A stretch of 64,000 nt of DNA from Antedon bifida (Eukaryota > Echinodermata > Crinoidea > Comatulida > Antedonidae), in NCBI GenBank assembly GCA_963402885.1, contig OY727094.1, positions 17,176,501-17,240,500 on the forward strand. The letters run 5' to 3'. Of this stretch, positions 29,701 through 41,700 are shown one piece after another. Under the pieces are notes generated by a model. The model was given only the letters and a program-made list of their open reading frames with translations, did not search any database and was not told the origin of the DNA. Positions within the stretch are counted from its first letter, which is position 1; each line of letters opens with the position of its first letter. A program made the translations under genes and the position numbers.

Positions 29701-32700
29701 CAACTCATCAACTTCCAGAAAATGTCATCCACAAAAAGTTGACCGTGTAGTTTAGAAATTACGACTGTTTAAAAAAAGGCATAATTTTGAAGAATTTTTG
29801 AACTTTTTCATCAAAAACGCGTGCAAATTGTCCAATTCGACGTGCTCGTATGACGTAACTTTAAGTCAAAATTGTTTAAAAGTTGGTAAAATGACTAGAA
29901 GAGGCTGGAAAAACATAAATCACGCGAAAAAATAATGTTTTTAATGCTACGTGCGCACCGCACACGTAAAAATTTGCGCACGCGTGGGAATTTTTGACAT
30001 GCTTAAAATGACATGAAACGCGTAGAAAGTTGATTAGAAATTAATTTTGCGCATTTTGAAATTTTAAATGCGCGTGCGCGCGTAACTTTGTGTAAAACAC
30101 GCAATTTTTTTTTAACAGAAAGTTAGCGCATGATATAAATTAAACTTTTGCAAAGTTTCACTTTAAAATGTTATTTGGTTTTTGACAAATGTTAAATACA
30201 AGAAAATCGTTAAATCGCGCGTACGTCACGTTACGCAATTGTAAACATCATGTAAAGCTTCGCTTGACGACGTTACATAAATGTCAAAATGTTAACATAG
30301 TTAACAAAATGTTACGTTTGCAAGTTTTAGAGAAAAGCGTTACACAAAAATCATACAGAAAGAAAGAAGAGAAACTAGACATGAAACTCGTCACTTTGAC
30401 GAGTTAGTTATCCGCACGACAAACGCCACGTGCACGTCATGCGTTAGAATTTTGCACACAGAAAAAAATTATGGCATATGACCTGATCTGAAGAATATGA
30501 TATGTTGTTAGTGCTGAATTTTGTCAATTTTGTGTCATATAGTACAGTACAGTATAAACAGTATAATCTGTATACATATTACATACAGTGCGGAATAGGT
30601 GAAATTACGGGACCCGCCATTTATTCCATTTTTTAACATGGCGACGGTATCAAAATGAAACACTAAAATAATAATTTCGGAAGGATATTATCTCAGCAAC
30701 AACATATTAGCGTGTAGAAGAAATTTGGATACATAAAATATAGATGCGCGCTCTTTTAAATGTGATGAACTATGACGTAAAATATGAAAATACGACTTTT
30801 TTTATTTAACTGGCCATATGATGACGTCACCACATCCGATTGGCAAAATTTTCACATGATTTTGTATCTACAATCCAATAGCTTCAAGAAAACGTTTTAA
30901 TCGTGATTATCACATTTTATTCTTACGAGCTATAACAGATTGAAATTTACTGTAAAGATGAAATTAATGCCACACGTAACTTAAATTTTTAGGCATGATG
31001 ACGTCATAAAAATTAAAATATTTTTAACTCATGCTAAAGATAGTGGAGATGCGCTCTATTAAATGTGAGGAGTTATGACGAAAGATACAAAAATCCTAAA
31101 TTTCATATTCGCGTGGCCATACGATGACGTCACAATGTCCAGTTAGCCAAATTAATGCATGATCTGATATCTAAAACTCATCAACTTCCAGAATGTTTAT
31201 TAAAAATAATTTTTTACCGTTTAGTTTAAAAACTACGATTGTTTAAAAAAAGGCTTAATTTTGACGAATTTTTGAAGTCAAAAAAGCGCGCAAATTATCA
31301 TATTCTACGTGCTCGTATGACGTAATTTAAAGTCGAAATTGTTTAAAAGTTGGTAAAATTACTAGAAAAGGCTGGAAAAACATAAATCACTCGAAAAAAT
31401 GACGTTTTTAACGCTACGTGTGCACCACGCGCGTAAAAATTTGCGCACATGTGGGAATTTCTGACATGCTCAAAATGACATGAAACGCGTAGAAAGTTGA
31501 TTAGAAATTTATTTTTCGCATTGTAAAATTTTAAACGCGTGTGCGCGCGTAACTTCGTGTAAAACATGCCATTTTTTGTGCACAAAAAGTTAGCGCACGA
31601 TATAAATTAGACTTTTGCTAAGTTTCAATTTAAATTGTTATATGGTTTTCGATCTATGTTAAATACGCGAAATTCATAAAAATGCGCGTAAGTCATGTTG
31701 CGCAACTCTGACGTCATTCAATTATAGGAAAGCACAACTTCACGTGATTGCCCATATGTTGACAAAGTTATAAAATGTTAAATTACACGTTTTAGAGATA
31801 CGCTCTGCACAAAAATGACAGAAAGAAAGAAGAATAATACAGAAAAAAAAAAAAATAAGATGATGAAACAGGACAGTTACAAGGAGTTATCCGCCATAGT
31901 GCGGATAACTAATAAAAAGATGATGTTGATGTTGATGATTTCGTACAATCACAAGAGGTTATCAGCAACTTCGTTGCGGATAACCAACTAGACATGTAAC
32001 TCGTCACTTTGACGAGTTTGGTTTTCCGCCGCGCAAGTGGTGCAACATGAACGTGTAACGACGTACCTTACCGTACCGAACATTAAGGGGATAGGTTGAG
32101 GACAAAAGGAAGTGTCCACGTTGGCATTATGACCTGAACTGAAGAATATGATATGTTTTTATTGCTGAATTCTATTATTTTGATTCATATATAGTATACA
32201 CAGTATAATCTGTATCTATATCACATACAGTGTAGAATAGGTGAAATTACGGGACCCGCTATTTATTGCAATTTTTAACATGGCGACGGCATCAAAATGA
32301 AATACAAAGATAGCAATTTCGGAAGGATATTATCTCAGCAACAACATATTAACGTGCAAAAGAAATTTGAATACGTGAAATATTGATGCGCGCTCTTTTA
32401 AATGCAATGAATTATGACGCAAAAGATGAAAATACGACTTTTTTCATTTAACTGGCCATATGATGACGTCACAACATCCGATTGGCAAAATTTTCACATG
32501 ATTTCGTATCTAAAATCCAATAGCTTCCAGAAAACGTTTTAATCGTGATTATCAAATTTTATTCTTACGAGCTATAACAGATTAAAATTTACTATAAAGA
32601 TGAAATTAATGCCACACGTAATTTAAATTTTTAGGAATGATGACGTCAAAAAAATTAAAATATTTATAATTCATGCGAAAGACAGTTGATTGACCTAGAC

Positions 32701-35700
32701 AATATCAAAATTTGGGTGAAAATGGAAAACGGATAAGTGGAGATGCGCTCTATTAAATGTGATGAGCTATGACGAAAGAAACAAAAATCATAAATTTTAT
32801 ATTAGCGTGGCCATACGATGACGTCACAATGTCCGGTTAGCCATATTAATATATGATCCGATATCTACAACTCATTAACTTCCAGAAAATGTCATCCACA
32901 AAAAGTTGACCGTGCAGTTTAGAAATTACGACTGTTTAAAAAAAGGCATAATTTTGACAATTTTTTTAACTTTTTCAACAAAAACTCGCGCAAATTGTCC
33001 AATTCCACGTGCTCGTATGACGTTACTTTAAGTCGAAATTGTTTAAAAGTTGGTAAAATTACTAGAAAAGGCTGGAAAAACATAAATCACGCGAAAAAAA
33101 TATGTTTTTAATGCTACGTGCGCACCGCACACGTAAAAATTTGCGCACGCGTGGGAATTTTTTACATGCTTAAAACGACATGAAACGCGTAGAAACTTGA
33201 TTAGAAAATAATTTAGCGCATTTTGAAATTTTAACTGCGCGTGCGCGCGTAACTTTGTGTAAAACACGCAATTTTGGTTCGACAGAAAGTTAGCGCATGA
33301 TATAAATTAAATTTGTGCAAAGTTTCAATATAAAATGTTATTTGGTTTTTGACCTATGTTAAATACGAGAAAATCGTTAAATCGCGCGTACGTCACGTTG
33401 CGCAATTGTAAACATCATGAAAAGCTTCGCTTGACGACGTTACATAAATGTCAAAATGTTAACATAGTTCACAAAATGTTATGTTTGCAAGTTTCAGAGA
33501 AAAGCGATACACAAAAATCATACAGAAAGAAAGAAGTAACTCGTCACTTTGACGAGTTTGGTTATCCGCCGCGCAAGTGGTGCAACATTAACATTAAGGG
33601 GATAGGTTGAGGACAAAAGGAAGTGTTCACGTTGGCATTATGACCTGAACTGAAGAATATGATATCTTGTTATTGCTGAATTTTATTATTTAAATTCATA
33701 TATAGTATACACAGCATAAGCTGTATCCATATCACATACAGTGTAGAATAGGTGAAATTACGGGACCCGATATTTATTGCAATTTTTAACATGTTGACGG
33801 TTTTAAAATGAAACGCGAAGGTAGCATTTCCGAAAGGAAATTATCTCAGCAACAACGTATCAGCGTGTAGAAGAAATTTGAATACGTGAAATATTGATGC
33901 GCGCTCTTTTAAATGTAATGAATTATGATGCAAAAGATGAAAATATGACCTTTTTTATTTAACTGTAATATGATGACGTCACAACATCCGATTGGCAACA
34001 TTTTTACATATTTTCGTATCTACAATCCAATAGCTTCCAGAAAAAGTTTTAATCGTGATTATCACATTTTATTCTTACGAGCTATAACAGATTAAAATTT
34101 ACTGTAAAGATGAAATTAATGCCACACGTGATTTACATTTTTAGGCATCATGACGTCAAAAAAATTAAAATATTTTTAACTCCTGCGAAAGATAGTTGAT
34201 TGACCTAGACAATATCAAAATCCGGGTGAAAATGGAAAACGGATAAGTGGAGATGCGCTCTATTCAATGTGGTAAGCTATGACGAAAGATACAAAAATCC
34301 TAAATTTTATATTCGCGTGGCCATACGATGACGTCACAATGTCCGGTTAGCCATAATAATACCTGATACGATATCTACAACTCATCTACTTCCAGAATAT
34401 GCCATCCACAAAAAGTTGACCGTCTAGTTTAGAAATTACGACTGTTTAAAAAAAGGCATATTTTAAACGAATTTTTTAACTTTTTCAACAAAAACTCGCG
34501 CAAATTGTCCAATTCCACGTGCTCGTATGACGTTACTTTAAGTCGAAATTGTTTAAAAGTTGGTAAAATTACTAGAAAAGGCTGGAAAAACATAAATCAC
34601 GCGAAAAAAATACGTTTTCAATGCTACGTGCGCACCGCACACGTAAAAATGTGCGCACGCGTGGGAATTTTTGACATGCTTAAAACGACATGAAACGCGT
34701 AGAAAGTTGATTATAAATTAATTTTGCGCATTTTGAAATTTTAAATGCGCGTGCGCGCGTAACTTTGTGTAAAACACGCAATTTTTTTTCCACAGAAAGT
34801 TAGCGCATAATATAAATTAAACTTTTGCAAAGTTTCAAGTTGAAATGTTATTTGGTTGTCGAGCTATGTTAAATACGAGAAAATCGTTAAATCGCGCGTA
34901 CGTCACGTTGCGCAATTGTAAGCATCATGAAAAGCTTCGCTTGACGACGTTACATAAATGTCAAAATGTCAACATAGTTAAAAAAATGTTATGTTTACAA
35001 GTTTTAGAGAAAAGCGTTACACAAAAATCATACAGAAAGAAAGAAGATGAAACTAGACATGAAACTCGTCACTTTGACGAGTTAGTTATCCGCACGACAA
35101 ACGCCACGTGCACGTCATACGTTAGAATTTTGCACCCAGAAAAAGATTATGGCATTATGACCTGATCTGAAGAATATGATATGTTGTTAGTGCTGAATTC
35201 TGTCAATTTTGTGTCATATAGTATATACAGTATAAACGGTATAATCTGTATACATATTACATACAGTGTAGAATAGGTGAAATTGCGGGACCCGCCATTT
35301 ATTCCATTTTTTAACATGGCGACGGTATCAAAATGAAACACTAAAATACCAATTTCGGAAGGATATTATCTCAGCAACAACATATTAACATGTAGAAGAA
35401 ATTTGAATACGTAAAATATAGATGCGCGCTCTTTTAAATGTGATGAACTATGACGCAAAAGATGAAAATACAATTTTTTTTTTTCAACTGGCCATATGAT
35501 GACGTCACAACGTCGGATTGGAAAAATTTTGATATGAATTCGTATTTACAATACAATAGCTTCCAGAAAACGTTTTAATCATGATTACCGCTTTTTATTC
35601 TGACGAACTATAACAGATTGAAAGTTACTGTAAAGATGAAAATAAGTGACCCACGTTATTTACATTTTTAGACATGATGACGTCAAAAAAATTAAAATAT

Positions 35701-38700
35701 TTTTAACCCATGCGAAAGGTAGTTGATTGACCTAAAAAATATCAAAATCTGGGTTAAAATGAAAAACGGATAAGCGAAGATGCGCTCTATTAAATGTGAT
35801 GCTCTATGACAAAAGATACAAAAATCCTATATTTTATATTCGCATGGCCATACGATGACGTCACAATGTCCTGTTAGCAATATTGATGCATGATACGATA
35901 TCTACAACTCATCATCTTCCAGAATACGTATAAAAAATAACTTTTACCGTTTAGTTTAGAAACTACGACTGTTTTAAAAAAGGTATAATATTGACAAATT
36001 TTAAGGAATTTTTTAACTTTTTCATCAAAAACGTACGTAAATTATCCAATTCGACGTGCTGGTATGACGTTAATTTTAAGTCAAAATTGTTTAAAAGTTG
36101 GTAAAATTACTTGAAAAGGCTGGAAAAACATAAATCACGCGGAAAAAATTGTTTTTAACGCTACGTGCGCACCGCGCGCATAAAAATATGCGCGCGTGTG
36201 GGAATTTTTGACATGCTCAAAAACGCGTAGAAAGTTGATTAGAAATTGATTTTTCGCATTTTGAAATTTTAAACGCGCGTGCGCGCGTAACTTCGTGTAA
36301 AACATGCCATTTTTTCCTCACAGTCAGTTAGCGCAAGATATAACTTAAACTTTTTCTAAGTTTCAAATTAAAATGTTATATGGTTTTCGATCTATGTTAA
36401 ATACGCGAAATTCATAAAAACGCGCGTAAGTCATGTTGCGCAACTCTGACGTCATTCACAATAGCGGGTGCACAACTTCACGTGAACGCCCACATGTTGA
36501 CAAAGTTATAAAATGTTATGTTTACACGTTTTTGAGTTACGCGTGACACAAAAATGACAGAAAGAAAGAAGAATACAGAAAAAAAAAAAAGATGATGAAA
36601 CAGGACAGTTACAAGGAGTTATCCGCTACTAAGCGGATAACTAACTAGACATGAAACTCGTCACTTTGACGAGTTAGTTATCCGCACCACGACAAACGCC
36701 ATGTGCACGTAATACGTTGGAATATTGCACACAGATAAAGATTATGGCATTATGACAAGAACTGAAAAAATCAAAAGAAAAGAAGAAATTTGAATACGTA
36801 AAATATAGATGCGCACCCTTTTAAATGTGATGAACTATTACGCAAAATATGAAAATACGTCTTTTTTTATTCAACTGGCCATATGATGACGTCACAACGT
36901 CCGATTGGCAAAATGTTTACATGAATTTGTATCTACAATCCAATAGCTTCCAGAAAACGTTTTGATCATGATTATCACGTTTTATTCTGACGAGCTATAA
37001 CAGATTGAAATTTCCTGTAAAGATAAAATTAATGACCCACGTAATTAAAATTTTTAGGCATGATGACGTCATAAAAATGAAAATATTTTTAACTCATGCG
37101 GAAGATAGTTGATTGACCTAGATAATATAAAAATCGGGGTAAAAATGGAAAACAGATAATTGGAGATGCGCTCTATTAAATTTCATGCGCTATGATGAAA
37201 GATACAAAAATCCTATATTTTATATTCGCGTGGCAATACGGTGACGTCACAATGTCCGGTTAGCCATATTAATGCATGATCCAAAATCTACAACTCATCA
37301 ACTTCCAGAATGTGTAATAAAAATAACTTTCACCGTTTAGTTTAGGAACTACGAATGTTTAAAAAAGGGCATAATTTTGACAAATTTTGACGATTTTTTG
37401 AACTTTTTCATCAAAAATGCACGTAAATTATCCAATTCGAAGTGCCCGTATGACGTAATTTTAAGTCGAAATTGTTCAAAAGTTGGTAAAATTACTAGAA
37501 AAGGATGGAAAAACATAAATCACGTGAAAAAAATTGTTTTCAACGCTACGTGCGCACCACGCGCGTAAAAAAATGCGCGCACCTGGGAATTTTTTACATG
37601 CTCAAAATGACATGAAACGCGTAGAAAGTTGATTAGAAATTAATTTTTCGCATTATAAAATTTTAAACCCGCGTGCGCGCGTAACTTCGTGTGAAACATG
37701 CCATTTTTTTTTCACAGTCAGTTAGCGCAAGATATAACTTAAACTTTTGTTAAGTTTCAATTTAAATTGTTATATGGTTTTTGATCTACGTTAAATACGC
37801 AAAATTCGTAAAAACGCGCGTAAGTCATGTTACGCAACTCTGACGTCATTTACAATAGCAGGTGCACAACTTCACGTGAACGCTCATATGTTGACAAAGT
37901 TATGAAATGTTATGTTAACACGTTTTAGAGATACGCTCTGCACAAAAATGACAGAAAGAAAGAAGAATACAGACTAGACATGAAACTCGTCACTTTGACG
38001 AGTTAGTTATCCGCACCACGACAAACGCCACGTGCACGTCATACGTTGGAATATTGCACACAGATAAAGATTATGGCATTATGACAAGAACTGAAAAATA
38101 TGATATGCTGTTAGTGCTGAATTCTGTCAATTTTGTGTCATATAGTATATACATGCAAACAGTATAATCTGTATACATATTACATACAGTGTAGAATAGG
38201 TGAAATTACGGGACCCGCCATTTATTCCAATTTTTAACATGGCGACGGTATCAAAATGAAACACTTAGATAGCAATTTCAGAAGAAAATTATCTCAGGAA
38301 CAACATATTAACGTGTAGAAGAAATTTGAATACTTAAAATATAGATGCGCACCCTTTTAAATGTGATGAACTATTACGCAAAATATGAAAATACGACTTT
38401 TTTTATTCAACTGGCCATATGATGACGTCACAACATCCGATTGGCAAAATGTTTACATGAATTCGTATCTACAATCCAATAGCTACCAGAAAACGTTTTA
38501 ATCGTGATTATCACGTTTTATTTTTACGAGCCATTACATATTAAAATTCACTGTAAAGATGAAATTAATGAACCACGTAATTAACATTTTTAGACATGAT
38601 GACGTCATAAAAATTAAAATATTTTTAACTCATGCGGAAGATAGTTGATTGACCTAGATAATATAAAAATCGGGGTAAAAATGGAAAACAGATAATTGGA

Positions 38701-41700
38701 GATGCGCTCTATTAAATGTCATGCGCTATGATGAAAGATACAAAAATCCTATATTTTATATTCGCGTGGCAATACGGTGACGTCACAATGTCCGGTTAGC
38801 CATATTAATGCATGATCCAAAATCTACAACTCATCAACTTCCAGAATGTGCAATAAAAATAACTTTCACCGTTTAGTTTAGGAACTACGAATGTTTAAAA
38901 AAGGGCATAATTTTGACAAATTTTGACGATTTTTTGAACTTTTTCATCAAAAATGCACGTAAATTATCCAATTCGAAGTGCCCGTATGACGTAATTTTAA
39001 GTCGAAATTGTTCAAAAGTTGGTAAAATTACTAGAAAAGGATGGAAAAACATAAATCACGAGAAAAAAATTGTTTTCAACGCTACGTGCGCACCACGCGC
39101 GTAAAAAAATGCGCGCACGTGGGAATTTTTTACATGCTCAAAATGACATGAAACGCGTAGAAAGTTGATTAGAAATTAATTTTTCGCATTATAAAATTTT
39201 AAACCCGCGGGCGCGCGTAACTTCGTGTGAAACATGCTTTTTTTTTTTCACAGTCAGTTAGCGCAAGATATAACTTAAACTTTTGTTAAGTTTCAATTTA
39301 AATTGTTATATGGTTTTTGATCTACGTTAAATACGCGAAATTCGTAAAAACGCGCGTAAGTCATGTTACGCAACTCTGACGTCATTTACAATAGCAGGTG
39401 CACAACTTCACGTGAACGCTCATATGTTGACAAAGTTATGAAATGTTATGTTAACACGTTTTAGAGATACGCTCTGCACAAAAATGACAGAAAGAAAGAA
39501 GAATACAGAAAAAAAAAAAAAAAAAAAAAAAAAGATGATGAAACAGGACAGTTACAAGGAGTTATCCGCTGAATGCGGATAACTAAAAAAAAAAAAAAAA
39601 AAAAAAGATGATGAAACAGGACAGTTACAAGGAGTTATCCGCTGAATGCGGATAACTAAAAAAAAAAAAAAAAGATGATGAAACAGGACAGTTACAAGGA
39701 GTTATCCGCTGAATGCGGATAACTAAAAAAAGAAGATGATGATGATGATTTCGTACAATCACAAGAGGTTTTCCTGCAACTTCGTTGCGGAAAACCAAAA
39801 AAAAATAAAGATTTCATACAATAACAATAGGTGATCATTTAGAATTCTAAATGATCACCTAATAAAATCATTTTTGCAATAGAGCTTGTTCATAAACATA
39901 ATGTGTGCATAAAACATATGCAAAATAAAATCTAAAAATGACCACAAAAGATTACAACAGGAAAAATTGATTAATGGATTAATACAATTTAAAGAAGTTA
40001 ATAATAACACATACATGTAAATATTTTTTTTCATACTCTAAGAGTTGTAAAATAAGTTTGCAATATCGTTGATATGAATAAACTATTTGATTTGTTTTCT
40101 TAATAGTTAATAGTAATTTATAAATTCATTTCATTTCAAGTAACATTTATTACTTCTTCTTTCAAATAAAACGTTAACATTTGACAAAAATAAATAATTA
40201 AAATAAATAATAAATATACTTCTGCTTAAAAAAAAAAAAACTTTATCAAATTTTTAAAAAATGCTAAAAAGAAGAGGCTAAAGCCCTAGAAGTTATACAT
40301 CAATTGGATTACTCCAAATTGACACTTGTGGTAGGCAAGCCAGGTACAATAAATGTAAAAAATTGTGTGTAATGAAAAAAAAAAGAACAAAAAGACAGAA
40401 CAAAACACACACAAACAAAAAAACAAACAAACAGGAAGCATAAAGACTATAATGGTAATTATTGTAATTTAGTATAGCCAAAAACGGCCAACAATAATCA
40501 TTTAAAATATACAGTAACTAGAAATTGCGAGACGCCATTAGCGCCCGTTGAAAAATACAATAACAAAGCTATAAAACCTACACTAATTAAGAGCCATGTC
40601 TGTAAGAATCAAAGTAATATCAAAAATAGTGGCAGACTCAAAAAATGGATTTCTTTCAAATTTTGCACATGGCTATATATGTGTTGAGAGAAATCAAATA
40701 TGAAGTATTTTTTATTTCACACATGTATTTCCATGGCAATGGCCAAATTTGAGTTTATGCGGTTTGTTAGTTTGTTTTTTTACGAAAGAGGCAGAATATT
40801 ATATTTTTACAAATTTATAATTATATCTATTTTTTATAATGGAAAAAAGGGATTTTATATATTTAAACACATTACAGCCTCTAATATACCTATTATCATG
40901 ATGGGTTATTTATACTTTATAGTGCATTATATCGGACGCTTAATGATCTCCTAGTTTTTTTTCACAGCATTACTTGCGTGGATATCACAATACATTGCAT
41001 ATTTTGAACTATCATTCGCGATTATAATCTTAATTAGAGTAAGAACCAATCATTTAATGATAATCCATTTCGCGTATACGAAAGATACCTGTAGTACTTT
41101 CACTTTCCAAAAATTAAGAGCGTATCAAAAGGGCTGGTTTGGGATTCATCTGAATCTTTTTTTTTTTTGGTCTTTTGTGAGTTCGTCCCACTTTTATTAT
41201 CATACTCTGTTATAAATATTATATTTTTTAAGCATATTTTTTCCTTTCGTTTAAATGTAACAATGTTAAAAGGAATAAAAACATTGCATTCGTTTTTTTA
41301 CATTTAAACAAAAGTAATTTAAATATATAAAATAATTAACATAATGCCAATAAAAGACGATAAAAATTGATTAAAAACGTTTGACAGTTGTCATTATTCT
41401 ATAAAGCTCGTGTTCGTGTTCGGGTAGAGAGGCTATAAACTCAGGGGAGGAATATAAAATACCCTCCCTTTTCACCAAGACAAAAATGAATAAGATGAGT
41501 AAGAAGAATGCAAAAGTTTGAAAAATAAGGTATTTAGACTGGATAGCATGGAATGATCTATTTAATGAAAACCGTAAGGTTAGAGTCCATACACTGTGCA
41601 AGTCCAAAATAGTATTTTGGCTCTGTGTGTATGTGAGACGCTTCATACCCGGATGTAAAACTTCGAAACCGGAACAGTTTGTTTGATATGCAGATTTTTC

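Larger units (their letters stand above)
27186..39863 (+). mobile_element. Array of eight nested Helitron/Helentron-like units (~12.7 kb)
   Basis: Eight units of about 1.3-1.7 kb lie head to tail. Each starts CTAGACATG or a variant, then a hairpin with arms AACTCGTCA and TGACGAGTT around CTT, then a 10- to 13-nt tag. Eight right-end hairpins each use a tag as both arms. Left-end (L) and right-end (R) order is L1 L2 L3 R3 R2 L4 L5 L6 R6 L7 L8 R8 R7 R5 R4 R1, a perfectly balanced bracket pattern. The outer tag TAGGTGATCATTT occurs only at 27217 and in the terminal palindrome at 39828. No Rep/helicase or transposase frame is visible, so the units are non-autonomous. Hairpin ends, lack of normal terminal inverted repeats and end-to-end joining suggest rolling-circle (Helitron/Helentron) relatives; that is an inference. 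The array lies inside the large ROCO intron. Confidence 0.75.

Noticed and set aside
37377-39104. Repeated 63-codon frames inside array units 7 and 8
   Set aside because: They recur because the units are copies. Stops and indels in the other units show no coding constraint.
27186-39863. A simple satellite array with a 1.5-kb period
   Set aside because: Unit lengths vary, right-end hairpins are missing from most junctions and pile up at the edges, and variant tags pair across kilobases. A plain tandem array does not explain these.
27186-39863. An autonomous Helitron with Rep/helicase
   Set aside because: No Rep HUH or helicase motif was found in any frame of the array; the units can only be non-autonomous.
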